Shown piece by piece: positions 49,988-60,400 of a stretch of 64,000 bases of DNA. Position 1 is the first letter of the stretch, and each line of letters starts with the position of its first letter. The position numbers and the translations under genes are program-made. The stretch is from a virus: positions 1 through 64,000 of IMG/VR virus record IMGVR_UViG_3300025110_000009. One strand, given 5' to 3'. The notes under the pieces are model-generated. The model ran no database searches and was not told the DNA's origin. It was given only the letters and a program-made list of their open reading frames with translations.

Positions 49988-51634
49988 ATGGTGAACAATG
50001 AAGTATATACAGGTGCAGGATTGTCTGCAAGTATGATACCTGAACTAGATATAGATTTAGGTGCATTAATGAATATTAGTAGTAAGCAAAAGACGTTAGA
50101 GTTGTGTCAGGGAGGAGATGCTACTGCAAATGGAGCAGTTGCTAAAGATGCAGTTAATATGGGAACAACAAGAGTTAGACTATTAGAAAATATGTATAAG
50201 GGATGTTTAGCAACAGTTACTTTGAAAGCGGCTAATGGTGATGCTATTTCTGGTGAAACCGCACAAACACTTAGAATTAAAAGTAATACTGCTAGTGTTA
50301 TTGTTTTTAATCAAACCCTATCTAGTACGAACTTGTTAAGAGCCACAGTAGTTATTCATGGATATGGTGCGCCATTACCTGCACCTGCCGCAGATACTTC
50401 TACATTTAAACTAGCAGCAGATAATTGGTTAGGACTAGTAACCACAATTACCCCACCAACAGTTGATGCTGAGTTAAAACAACTTAACCTTGCTATGGGA
50501 GGAACAAGAAACTTTGGGTATCAATACAAAGGTGCAGAAACATTAGGAGAAGCATCTATAGATGTTGCGTTAAATAATGGTTCTTGGTTGTATTATGCTT
50601 TAGGAGATATGACTTATAATGCACCAACCGATACAGATGATGATTTAAATGAAACTTTAGGAGCAGACGAGAAGGACTTTTTCTTTGCTCATAAAACAAC
50701 TGGTACTGCTAATGCTACTTTCCACCGAGTAATGTTAGATAACGCTACTTATAGGGTGTTCCCTCCAATAGAAGGACACGCTGATGGAACGGCCCCAAAT
50801 AATTATGAAAGGCTAACTGATGATGGTACTACAGGTGAATATAGTGACATTGTTTACACTATTACAGAAAACGATTCTGGAGATTTACCTTCATTCGCTT
50901 TAGAAGTAACCGCAGAAAAGAATAATGTATCTCCTTGGAAATCGGATGAACCCGGAGAAAATCTGTTTAGTAGGATTTACACAGGCTGTCAAGTTAACTC
51001 ACTTACATTAAACTTTGAGGAAGGCCAAGAAGTAACTGCAAACATAAGTGCTATGGCAAGCAAAGCACATGATGCACAGTCTACTTATGTTCCAAGAAAC
51101 GGAGTGCAAGCAGTTACAGACCTAGTTAACTTTGATAAAACATCTAAGGAAGATATAAGTCCCTTTATGTTTTCTGACGGCGGAATTAAGATATTTGGAC
51201 AACAGATGGCTAGAGTAAAGGGAGGTTCTTTAGCGATTGCTAATAACTTAACGGCTCAAAGATTTATAGGAAACTATGACAGAAGTATTACATCTGCTCA
51301 CATTGCAGGACAAAGAACATATGATATAAATTTAAACCTACTAATTACTGATAGGTCTATTTGGGATGAATTAAGAAACGAATTTGAAACAACAGGCACA
51401 ACTGCAAGTGATGGCTCATCTGCCACAGGTGGCGCATTTGGACAAATAGAGTTAGAATTTACAAAATCTAACGGGGAATTTATTAAGTTTAAGTTTGATG
51501 ATTATTTAACTACTTCTGTAGACCTTCCTTTCCCAGAGGATAAAGGAGTATTAGAAGTTGCTCTAACAGTTTCAGCGCGAACCCTCCCAACCAATGGCTG
51601 CCAATACAGCGGAAACTGGATTATATGGGGATAG
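49988..51634 (+). CDS. Major tail tube protein
   Basis: 548 residues; GGTGATTAA ribosome site and good codon use imply abundance. The order terminator, this gene, chaperone pair, tape measure identifies it as the tube protein. The sequence contains GTRNFGYQYKGAETLGEASI, 'CQVNSLTLNFEEGQEVTANI' and 'KGGSLAIANNLTAQRFIGNY', typical of siphoviral tube proteins. It is larger than usual, with an N-terminal Ig-like insert near residues 60-130. No sheath gene is seen, arguing for a long non-contractile tail. Confidence 0.8.
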   Translation: MVNNEVYTGAGLSASMIPELDIDLGALMNISSKQKTLELCQGGDATANGAVAKDAVNMGTTRVRLLENMYKGCLATVTLKAANGDAISGETAQTLRIKSNTASVIVFNQTLSSTNLLRATVVIHGYGAPLPAPAADTSTFKLAADNWLGLVTTITPPTVDAELKQLNLAMGGTRNFGYQYKGAETLGEASIDVALNNGSWLYYALGDMTYNAPTDTDDDLNETLGADEKDFFFAHKTTGTANATFHRVMLDNATYRVFPPIEGHADGTAPNNYERLTDDGTTGEYSDIVYTITENDSGDLPSFALEVTAEKNNVSPWKSDEPGENLFSRIYTGCQVNSLTLNFEEGQEVTANISAMASKAHDAQSTYVPRNGVQAVTDLVNFDKTSKEDISPFMFSDGGIKIFGQQMARVKGGSLAIANNLTAQRFIGNYDRSITSAHIAGQRTYDINLNLLITDRSIWDELRNEFETTGTTASDGSSATGGAFGQIELEFTKSNGEFIKFKFDDYLTTSVDLPFPEDKGVLEVALTVSARTLPTNGCQYSGNWIIWG

Positions 51635-51854
51635 ACCCCCTTAAGAGATATTCAAAAGAAAATAAAACTTTTTCTAGGAGATGGAGGTAAATTTTAGCAG
51701 GGCATTTCCCGTCTAGGGTGGGTGTCGTGCAAAATAGGGGGTCAAAAAATGACTCTCTGCGGAGGCTTTTAATAAGTATTATACAATCAAATTTTATATT
51801 CCACTAACAATACGTTTGTATGTTTGTTAGTTATATTGTAGGTGGATAAAAACT
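51635..51854 (+). other. Gene-free stretch before the tail chaperone
   Basis: 220 bases without a gene. T-rich run CTTTTTC near 51670 could end tube transcription. At 51803-51831 ACTAACAA pairs with TTGTTAGT around a TACGTTTGTA loop. The AT-rich segment near 51770-51800 (TTTTAATAAGTATTATAC) could contain a TATA box for the next gene, whose ribosome site is GGTGGAT. Confidence 0.45.
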
Positions 51855-52214
51855 ATGGAAAAACAAGTAGTGAATGATAAGAATAAACTGTTTTCAGCAG
51901 TTAACACGGAATGCCATCACATCAAGGTATCGCCTGATGTAGATGAATATATGAACGTGTGGGTCAAAGAACCCACATGGCTCCAAGTGGAGCAAGCGAT
52001 GTCAAGCGTTATGAAACTTGACCCAAAAACAGGAAGTATGGAGATTGACATGAATGCAATGTATAAATTCATGGTTGAACACTTCATAGAAAGGACAGAA
52101 CCCAATCTGTCAAAGATAGAACTTTTGCGTCTATCACCCTATGTGGGAGGACAATTAAAGGAAATCCTACCGAATCCTTTAACGGATTCTTTTGGGGATG
52201 ATACAAAAAATTGA
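51855..52214 (+). CDS. Tail assembly chaperone, upstream part
   Basis: 119 residues. Between tube and tape measure genes, and followed by an overlapping frame in -1, this is the equivalent of lambda gpG. The protein is helical, with TWLQVEQAMSSVMKLDPKTG and a C-terminus rich in Asp. It coats the tape measure protein during tail assembly and is absent from the virion in known systems. It ends at TGA 52212-52214 immediately after the slippery sequence. Confidence 0.8.
   Translation: MEKQVVNDKNKLFSAVNTECHHIKVSPDVDEYMNVWVKEPTWLQVEQAMSSVMKLDPKTGSMEIDMNAMYKFMVEHFIERTEPNLSKIELLRLSPYVGGQLKEILPNPLTDSFGDDTKN
52205..52211 (+). promoter_or_regulatory. Programmed -1 frameshift site
   Basis: In frame, the last codons are ACA AAA AAT TGA. 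The heptamer A AAA AAT fits the X-XXY-YYZ rule for -1 slippage; both tRNAs can re-pair (AAA to AAA, AAT to AAA). After the shift the reading continues LKTYKRALL into the downstream frame, giving a fused chaperone of about 189 residues, as for gpG-GT of lambda. Confidence 0.75.
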
Positions 52215-52423
52215 AGACCTATAAAAGGGCTTTATTAGGACAAAAGGTAGAACCGGATATAGCATTAGACGTATTATTGTATAGTTATTGCACAACATTT
52301 AATGTAGACCCCAACATTGCACAACACGTTCCAATGAAAACAATTAAAAAATATATGACGGTACATGGGGCAGTTAAAGAAATTGAGTCCGAAGAAATTC
52401 AAAAAGCAACTAGAAAGGGGTGA
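52211..52423 (+). CDS. Tail assembly chaperone, downstream (T-like) part
   Basis: 70 residues counted from TTG 52211, but no ribosome site precedes it. It is most likely made only as the C-terminal part of the -1 frameshift product of 51855. Helical, basic, ends RKG. The reading frame is -1 to the upstream gene and overlaps it by four bases. Confidence 0.75.
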   Translation: MKTYKRALLGQKVEPDIALDVLLYSYCTTFNVDPNIAQHVPMKTIKKYMTVHGAVKEIESEEIQKATRKG

Positions 52424-52427
52424 TTAA

Positions 52428-53987
52428 ATTTCAGTAGAAGACAGGATGTATTCAATATCTTCTTCTATTGAAGCCCTTTCTAACAATACTTCTGGATTAC
52501 AAGATGTAATGACAGGACTTAACAAATCAAGATTTTGGACAATAATTAGTCGTTCCGCATCAGGTATTTTACCAAATTTTTGGGCAGTTCAAAATAAATT
52601 TAGGGCTATTACTGATGTTTTTGCAATGTATTATGAAGGACATGAGAAAGGTAATAAAGCAATGATGGATGCAATTAATGCTCAGGTTCAGTTAAGTGAC
52701 GCATTAGAAAATTTAAATACTGATTTATTAGAGCCTATTAATTTGGCTCCTGAAGGCCCAGATGAACTAGAAGCAGCACAGGAGGCTTTAGAGAAGTTTG
52801 GAGAAACAGCCAAAAGAACTGTTAAAGAATATAATGCTATTACTTCTGCTTCTGAAAAATATGTTGATGCTCAAATTGCCGCAGGGAAATATGGGCGAGA
52901 ATTAACTCCTGAAGAAAGAGAAGGAGAAGTTGCAAAAGAAGCATATACTCAAACTCAAGCCATGCTGCAAAATCAAAAAGATAAATTAGACAAGGCACAA
53001 GAAAGAACATTACAAAAAAGATTAGACCAAGAAGAAGTAGATAATGCAGATAACCCTGTGCAGAAATTCTTTATTAAGCAGCGTCAAAAATTAACTGCTT
53101 TTACTAAAATGATTGGCCCGGTCTTGAGAGGAATGTTAAAGATGATAGCAGGTGCTGTGCTTTGGGGAACAGTAATTCTAATAAGCATATTACTTTTAGT
53201 TAACGTTGTGAAACAACTTTGGCCTTACTTCCAAGAGACTAGAAAACTATTTATCTTTTACTTTAAACTTGTTATATCAGGAATAGTGGATATACTAGGA
53301 GGACTATTTTTAATGGTCGTTGGTGCATTACAAGGAGACTTTGGTAAATTTGGTGCTGGATTGTATAAGGTATTAGAAGGCGTTGCTCAATTAGTTTTAG
53401 GGTTATTAGGTATGTTGTTTACCATAGTCATAGGAGTTCTTGAAATTTTATATAAGGGAGTAATCAAAGGAATGGCTGCGAGTATGGCTTATCTCAAAAA
53501 GATAGGTCATTTTGCATTAACCATTGCTTCTGCAATTATTTTAGTAGTAGGATTAATCACATTCATAGCAACAGGAGGTTGGTTAGTATTATTAGGATAT
53601 GTCCTTGCTTCTGCTGTTGCTGGCATAATGGCGAAAATGATACGTCCTTTTGCAGATGGTGGAACAGTAGACAGCCCTATGCAGTTAGTAGGAGAAAAAG
53701 GCCCAGAATTAGTTACACTACCAAAGGGGTCAAGAGTTACTACTGCTTCTGATACAAAAGATATGATAGAAGGTAATAAGTCTCAAGAAGTAAACGTAGA
53801 AAATAAAAATATAGAAAACACAGAAAACGTTACCAACAACACAGAAAATGTTACCAACATTACAGTTCAAGTGCAAGGTCGCATAGGTGCGTCAGATGCA
53901 GAAGTAAAAGATATGGCGACTAAGGTAGCAAGAGAAATTAATTTAAGGATGAATAGAACAGGCACAACTACAACGAGGTTTGCATAA
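52428..53987 (+). CDS. Tail tape measure protein
   Basis: About 519 residues. ATG 52446 has no ribosome site at normal distance, but GGTGATTAA lies exactly before an in-frame ATT at 52428, giving ISVEDRMYSI; ATT initiation is proposed. Residues about 225-390 hold several hydrophobic helices (VILISILLLVNVVKQLW, LVISGIVDILGGLFLMVV, LVLGLLGMLFTIVIGVLEIL). Then comes 'FADGGTVDSPMQLVGEKGPE', the recurring C-terminal motif of tape measures, followed by Asn-rich repeats (ENVTNNTENVTNITVQ). Its length predicts a tail of roughly 80 nm. Confidence 0.85.
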   Translation: MSVEDRMYSISSSIEALSNNTSGLQDVMTGLNKSRFWTIISRSASGILPNFWAVQNKFRAITDVFAMYYEGHEKGNKAMMDAINAQVQLSDALENLNTDLLEPINLAPEGPDELEAAQEALEKFGETAKRTVKEYNAITSASEKYVDAQIAAGKYGRELTPEEREGEVAKEAYTQTQAMLQNQKDKLDKAQERTLQKRLDQEEVDNADNPVQKFFIKQRQKLTAFTKMIGPVLRGMLKMIAGAVLWGTVILISILLLVNVVKQLWPYFQETRKLFIFYFKLVISGIVDILGGLFLMVVGALQGDFGKFGAGLYKVLEGVAQLVLGLLGMLFTIVIGVLEILYKGVIKGMAASMAYLKKIGHFALTIASAIILVVGLITFIATGGWLVLLGYVLASAVAGIMAKMIRPFADGGTVDSPMQLVGEKGPELVTLPKGSRVTTASDTKDMIEGNKSQEVNVENKNIENTENVTNNTENVTNITVQVQGRIGASDAEVKDMATKVAREINLRMNRTGTTTTRFA

Positions 53988-54706
53988 TGGTAAATTTTAA
54001 AGACATTAGGGGAGAAGGCCCAACATATGTTATGCTTGAACTTGCTAGGAGAAAGAATCATCCTATGGAAAGTGGGGCCACAATCCATACAAATAGGATA
54101 GGACTATATTGTGAGTCAATTAATATAAGCACAGCAAAAACAACAATGCCATTTGAGGTTCCGTTTTCTGGACTAATCTCTGGTGAATCTACTACTATGG
54201 TTATGGACGCTGGAATGGCTAGAAAGTCAATTTCATTACAAGGAATTATTGTTGACCAAACAATACATAAGCGGTCTGGAAGCGGTGCTATAAAAGAAGC
54301 CAAAATGACAAGTTATGAGATTGCACAATTATTACATTCTTATGTAGATTCTTCTTTCCTACAAGAAGACCAAAACCCTTCAAAATTAATAATATTAATT
54401 CCTAGCAGGGTTGATGATAATTTTGATATTAGAACCGGGCACGAAAATACACCGCACGATTCATTACCCTTAATACCATTTAATTTTGCAAATAGAAAAT
54501 ATGATGTTCCTGATTGGTCTGTTGGTGAAACTAAAGGAACGTTTGATGCAGTAACTGCTGCTGGTCAAGAAATAGAAGGTATTCAAGGTTTTATTACTGA
54601 TGTAGGAACTGATTTAGCAGGAGCAAGCGCGCCCGTTATATCTTTTAATATGACATTCATACAAGCATCTACTGCCCTCTCTGACTTTATTAATACAACT
54701 TTCTGA
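53987..54706 (+). CDS. Distal tail / baseplate protein
   Basis: 239 residues directly after the tape measure. Segments GLYCESINISTAKTTMPFEV, SGLISGESTTMVMDAGMARK, and KSISLQGIIVDQTI match the beta-barrel N-terminal region of distal tail proteins, and KLIILIPSRVDD followed by VISFNMTFIQA fits the second half. It forms the ring that joins tube and tip. Start overlaps the previous stop (TAATG). Confidence 0.65.
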   Translation: MVNFKDIRGEGPTYVMLELARRKNHPMESGATIHTNRIGLYCESINISTAKTTMPFEVPFSGLISGESTTMVMDAGMARKSISLQGIIVDQTIHKRSGSGAIKEAKMTSYEIAQLLHSYVDSSFLQEDQNPSKLIILIPSRVDDNFDIRTGHENTPHDSLPLIPFNFANRKYDVPDWSVGETKGTFDAVTAAGQEIEGIQGFITDVGTDLAGASAPVISFNMTFIQASTALSDFINTTF

Positions 54707-54715
54707 GGAATATGA

Positions 54716-57487
54716 ATGCCGGGAGTATATGTTGGTGAAACTAAATCGCTAGTGTTTCCAATGCTATGCGATGGTTATATTAATTTAGATTATTCAGAAA
54801 TGCACCCTACTGATACTGACCTTTCTTTAAGGGCAGGGGTTTGGTCACCAAGAAATTCCTTTACATTAGAAGCAATCCTAACCCCTTACGATGTAAACGG
54901 CTATGGTAGTCATACTACTGGACAAGGAACGTTAGACTCGCAAAAGACTTCACCGAGGTTAGGCGCAACTGAAAGTAATTTAACTCACTATCAAAGTAAT
55001 AAGCGGTTTGGTACTTCACAAAATAATCAAAAAATGTCAATATTCTATAATACTAACTTACATTTATATTTAGAAAATACAACGACTACTAACATAAATC
55101 AACCTTCTGAATGGAAAATAGTGGCAGATTTTCCACAGGCAAGCAATGCAACGAGATACGTTGAGACACCTACACTAATTAAGAGCCATAATACTTTGCA
55201 TGGATACTATGATGAAACCGCTTACTATGATGGCATTTCTACAAGTCTTAAAAGAATTGCAACCTCTGCCACAAATGCTTTACCGTTTCAAACCTCTAGC
55301 ATTGATTCTACTTCTTTAAGTGTTGATACAGAAACACCAGCATCAGCAGCAACTGCTACTGTTTCGTTTAGCGGCGGTGACCCTGAGGCTTATTGGTCTG
55401 CGGTTGGTTCAACTGCTACCATAACAGGACAAAATAATTTTCCAACATCTGAATTAGATACAATGCCTGTTAGAGAAAAAGGATATATAAAATTTAATGG
55501 TCAACCTAATGCGGCAAGTAATCAAACCACAGATTGTATTGCAATAACAAACGAAGCAGGTACTGTAACAATTAAACTTTTCTTTCAAACAAGCGGCACT
55601 AATGGAGATGCATTATCGACAGGAAATGGTTGGCCCGCTAATTCTTATCTTGTTAGACCAGAGGCTACTCTTGTATTAACTGCTAGAAACATTGTTGGTG
55701 CTATTGCGGGAGTATCTGGTTTTTGGGCAGGTAATATGGATTATGGGACGACAGAACCAAGCAATGTTTATAATGACCCTGCTTTTAGAGTTATTCAATT
55801 AAAGTCAGCCTTTACAGGAAGCGCACCTAATAGGGTTGGAGATACAAGTGCCTCAGTAGTAGATGGAGGTTCATTCATAACTAATAACTCAGACTTTGCT
55901 ATAACTCAATTCGCTGGAGGTATAAATGAAGATGAGAAATCTGACTTTTATATTTCGGTTAATGATGGTAGTAATACTAAAAAATATACTCCCTTTAGAG
56001 ATATAAGTAATACTGTTTCACCCGATGTTAATTACCCTGCTACCGGAGCAACCTATACTAGAAGTGGAGGAACAACGGTTGTGTCATTTAGAAGAAAAGG
56101 AGGTTTAGATGCTACTATGTCTGAGTTAAAGAACGCTATTAATAATAATACTACTGGGCAGGGTTCTGCATTAACTGCTGCATATAATGCTACAACTAAT
56201 GTTTTAACTATAACAAAAAATACTGCTGGAACAAGCGGGGATGCTTCAGGTGCAATAACTAAAACTAATATAGCAGATACTAGAGTCACAATAGGTAATA
56301 GTGGTAATTTTGCTAATGGAAGAAATTTAAGCGAACCTACGAAATATATACAACTTAGAGATAAGAGTGATAATTTAATTAAGTTTCATGGTGTAAGACA
56401 AGATTATGACCCTACTATTAACACAGGAGATACTCTTACATATGGAGGGAATGATTATATCGCATTTAGATTACCTTATGGAACCGTTTCTGGGTCAACT
56501 CAAATTACTCTTTTTAGGCAGGCAGTAAATACTCAAACACATTCTACTGACTTTGATATATCAATGACAGGTTCTACATTAACTGCTGGAACTGTTGGCG
56601 CAGCAGGTAATGGCACTAATACTGAAAACCTATCTAATACTACTGTAAATAATTTTACAGGAGGAGCAGACGCTTCTTCTACTACTGTTGATAAATATGT
56701 TCAAATAACAAGTGCTGATGGTTCTTCAATTAAATTTAAAGCGGCTACATTAGGTAGTCAAACTACAGGTTCTACTGGCGGAGGATATACTTATTTTCAA
56801 ATAGGTTCAAGCACAACTACTGCTGCTGCTAATTTAATAACTGCAATAAATGCAAGTTCACTTAATTCTAAATTAACAGCAAGTAGCCCAAGCAGTAACA
56901 ATGAGTTTAAAATTCAAAATAGTATTGCTGGTGGTGGTTATGCTATTACAGATAATTATAGTAATATTGATACAAGTGCTGCTTGGCAAACAGGTAATCA
57001 AAAAGTTATTAGTAGTATAACGACTACAAACATAGGAGTTGGCGAGTCCATATATGATTCTTCTGGAGTTTTAATTGGAACAGTAGCAACAAGAGATAGT
57101 AGTTCTCAAATAACTTTAGTCAATAATCCTGTTACAACAATAACATCTACTTTATATGCTTCTCAACCTAGAGAGGCATTATATTTAGACTCGGTGTATA
57201 AAATTACTTTGACATATAATGATACTACAGGGAAAGTAGAACTATTGTTAAACAATTCTTTACAAAAGTCAGCAACCGTATCTATACTTGATAACGATGC
57301 AAACGATTATAAATTTGAATTTGATGCTTCAGATTGTAAAATAGGGCAAAGCACAAATAATACGACACAATTTTATGGTGAATTGTATGAAATAGCAATG
57401 TCAAACAGGATAAGCCCTTCTATTACTTCAACTACTTTATCTCCGGGACTAAGTGATATTATCTTCTATTATAGGTTTGATGAATAA
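54716..57487 (+). CDS. Tail adhesin with sandwich repeats and LamG-like end
   Basis: 923 residues. After an N-terminal domain (MPGVYVGETKSLVFPMLCDG), the region from about residue 410 to 780 has at least three units of 90-120 residues, each with a strand ending in K[YF]xxF, a Gly-rich turn, 'A[IL]NxN', and GT-GNA-type ends. 'NFTGGADAS' follows one unit. The last 100 residues (YKITLTYNDTTGKVELLLNN, FYGELYEIAMSNR) look like a LamG/concanavalin-type lectin domain. Probable host-surface binding. Confidence 0.7.
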   Translation: MPGVYVGETKSLVFPMLCDGYINLDYSEMHPTDTDLSLRAGVWSPRNSFTLEAILTPYDVNGYGSHTTGQGTLDSQKTSPRLGATESNLTHYQSNKRFGTSQNNQKMSIFYNTNLHLYLENTTTTNINQPSEWKIVADFPQASNATRYVETPTLIKSHNTLHGYYDETAYYDGISTSLKRIATSATNALPFQTSSIDSTSLSVDTETPASAATATVSFSGGDPEAYWSAVGSTATITGQNNFPTSELDTMPVREKGYIKFNGQPNAASNQTTDCIAITNEAGTVTIKLFFQTSGTNGDALSTGNGWPANSYLVRPEATLVLTARNIVGAIAGVSGFWAGNMDYGTTEPSNVYNDPAFRVIQLKSAFTGSAPNRVGDTSASVVDGGSFITNNSDFAITQFAGGINEDEKSDFYISVNDGSNTKKYTPFRDISNTVSPDVNYPATGATYTRSGGTTVVSFRRKGGLDATMSELKNAINNNTTGQGSALTAAYNATTNVLTITKNTAGTSGDASGAITKTNIADTRVTIGNSGNFANGRNLSEPTKYIQLRDKSDNLIKFHGVRQDYDPTINTGDTLTYGGNDYIAFRLPYGTVSGSTQITLFRQAVNTQTHSTDFDISMTGSTLTAGTVGAAGNGTNTENLSNTTVNNFTGGADASSTTVDKYVQITSADGSSIKFKAATLGSQTTGSTGGGYTYFQIGSSTTTAAANLITAINASSLNSKLTASSPSSNNEFKIQNSIAGGGYAITDNYSNIDTSAAWQTGNQKVISSITTTNIGVGESIYDSSGVLIGTVATRDSSSQITLVNNPVTTITSTLYASQPREALYLDSVYKITLTYNDTTGKVELLLNNSLQKSATVSILDNDANDYKFEFDASDCKIGQSTNNTTQFYGELYEIAMSNRISPSITSTTLSPGLSDIIFYYRFDE

Positions 57488-60400
57488 TGCCAGCAAATTA
57501 TATTTACCCTTTGAATGTTGGCACATTAAATACGCATAGTTTTAACTATACTTGGGCTAATAGGTGGAAGCCTGATTTTGCATTTAAAAATGTATCAGTT
57601 AATCCTACATTACATAATCCAGCAGCCACTTATAACCCCGGAGGAGGAACTACTCATTCTTTAGGCACTAATTATGCAGGTGCATCTGCTAATTTCTTTG
57701 AAATAAGAAAGGCTCCTACTAATGTAGGCTCTACAGCAGAACCTGATATTTCTAACCATGAATATGATAGAATCGTAAATAGGATTTTACCTTCTAGTAA
57801 TCCTAATACTTTGGCTAATTATGTAACTAATAAACAAGATACCCAATCGCATAAATTAAGATGCTATGATGGACTACAAGCCACCACCGGACAAAAGGTT
57901 GGTGGCAGTAGCGCACCAGAATCAGGTTTAGACTTAGATAATTATGATTACTTTGTATTAATTAACCCAGAAATTTCAGATGATACTTCTCCTAGTATTA
58001 GACCTCACTTTGCTAAGATTAAACAAATAGTAACTTATGACGAATATGGAGATGGGTTTGAATTTGAACCAAAATATCCTACTTCTATTTCAGAAGGAAC
58101 TAACTTTGAAGTTTACAAAGGGCCAGCAGTAACTAATACAAATGTTGTTGCTGTTTCATATGGTCTTAGAGGAGATACAGCAGTTAATACAGCACTAGAA
58201 AAGTATGATGGTTTCTGTTCTGTTTCAAGACCAACATGGTATTTTTATGAGGATAGATTAGAAACTAAAAATCAACTAGATTATGGAACAAAATATCTAT
58301 TAACTAATTGCAGGTGGTTTAAAGATTGGACTAAATATCATACAAATGAAAAAGGATATAATAGTGGAAACGCAAATGCTTCTTGGACTACAAACAAAAC
58401 ACTAACTACTTTGGGCAACTATGATTTTACAATTAATGATATAGGACAAAGCCTATGGGGATATGGTGGTGGAGAATATCATCATGGAGGAATAGTTACT
58501 GCTTATGATAATAGTGCCAATACTGTTACCTTAGACCAAATAAGATATAATTTCGGTGTTATTAGTGGAACTTCTAATTATCTTTACTATGGCAGGACGA
58601 TACACCATGCCGTGTTTAAAACAGAAAAGAAATATGGGGCTAGAGTAATAGACTTAGGGAGTAAAAACCATCATGGTATTTTAGTTGATAATACTGAAGT
58701 TAAAGATGAAGCGGGTAATGAAATAGATAGAAATATTACATATACTGTTAACCCTTCCGAGTGGGTCAATTGCTTTAGAAACTATAATAGAAACGCCTCT
58801 GATAGAACATCACAACATTCTAGTTATAATCCAACAGGAACGTATAAATTAATTACAGGAGACTTGTCTGGGCCTAGTAGATACTTATACTTTAAAGACT
58901 CTAAAAATAGAAACAACGGAGTGACTAATATTATATCACCTACCAGTTTAAATAGTCCTCAGAATAGAATATCTCAGTCTGCAACTGTTACCTCAGTAGA
59001 TGAGTCTGGTGTAAAGCACCTTAAAATGAAAGAAGATGATAAATTTACTATTAGCACATCTTTACATAGAGGAAGTTTGTCTGAATATGAGTTGCCATAT
59101 TTAGCATCTACAGAAACTACTTCTGGTCAAACTATTGTTTTACAACAAGTGATAGAAGGATTTGATGCTAGAAACGATTCTTTCTTATCTGCTGGTGACA
59201 TAATAAGATTTAATGATATGTTCTATAGGGTTGCCTCAGTAGCGGCCCCTTCTGATAGTTTAAGGACTCAAGCCGTTACTGTAGATAAAAAGAAAACATT
59301 AATTGGAGGAACATGGGAGGCCATTGGGACATTACCATCAGTATCTAATAAGAAGATATTTGTTCGTGCTTGGAATGGAGGTTTAACAGGCGCAATGCCA
59401 ATAGATACTGAAGGAGTATACAGTTCTAATTCATTAGCAAGACTTACCATAAATGGTAAAACAGTTACGAAAACAAAGACTAGACTATATGATAATAAGA
59501 TAGTGTTTTTGAATAAGCAATTCTATGGGCACAACATACCAGTAGACTATGGGGATTCCATTAATGGACACATTAAATTAAGAAACCCCACCAAGAAGTT
59601 TTATATTCCTTCTAATAATATTTCTTTCTTATATTATATGGAAGGCAACTATTCTATGGAAGAAACATCATTTGTAGGGAGTGTAGAAGATATATCTTCA
59701 AAGAATGAAAATGGCAATATTATTTATACTATTATGGGCAGAGATAAAATTTCTGCTCTATTAGATAACAGCATTAATAAAAATTTGGAACGAACGAATG
59801 ATATTGTATATTCTTCTTTAAACCCTATAATAGACTTTACAGATTCTTTAGACGCTACTTATACTGTTAACTCAGTTCAAACAAATGGAATAACAGTAAG
59901 CGATTCTAGTGATGCATTACAAGTATTAAATAAACATGACTTAATATTCTATAACAATAAGTATCTTGGGGAAGTATCTACTGCTACAGACAATTCTGGA
60001 ACTACTGTCATAGTCTTTACACATAATAATAGAACTACAATTACTAATGGCAGCAGGGCGTTAAAGTTTCATAGATTAGGAGGGACACAAGGTTATCTTA
60101 CTGGGACTAAAGCGTTAGGGTCTAACATACAAGATACAGTATATCCAACAGACTATTCACACTTAGGAAATAATGGATGTAACTTTGTTACAGGCATAAA
60201 GAATCTTTATTCTGGGGCAACAAATACTAAAAGCGACTTATTATATTCTTCTGCTACAGGAAGTTATTCAAAAGACGAAAGTTTGGGATATGATATTACT
60301 AGTATCAAAGGAATTACAAGAGGAAAAGATTCTTGTTTTGCTTTTAAACTTGCACATGAAACCCAAGCAGGAAGAACCATTAAGCCCATACAAACAACTT

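Noticed and set aside
49988-51634. Contractile tail sheath
   Set aside because: Length would allow it, but order next to the chaperone pair and tube-like motifs fit a tube protein, and no separate tube gene exists.
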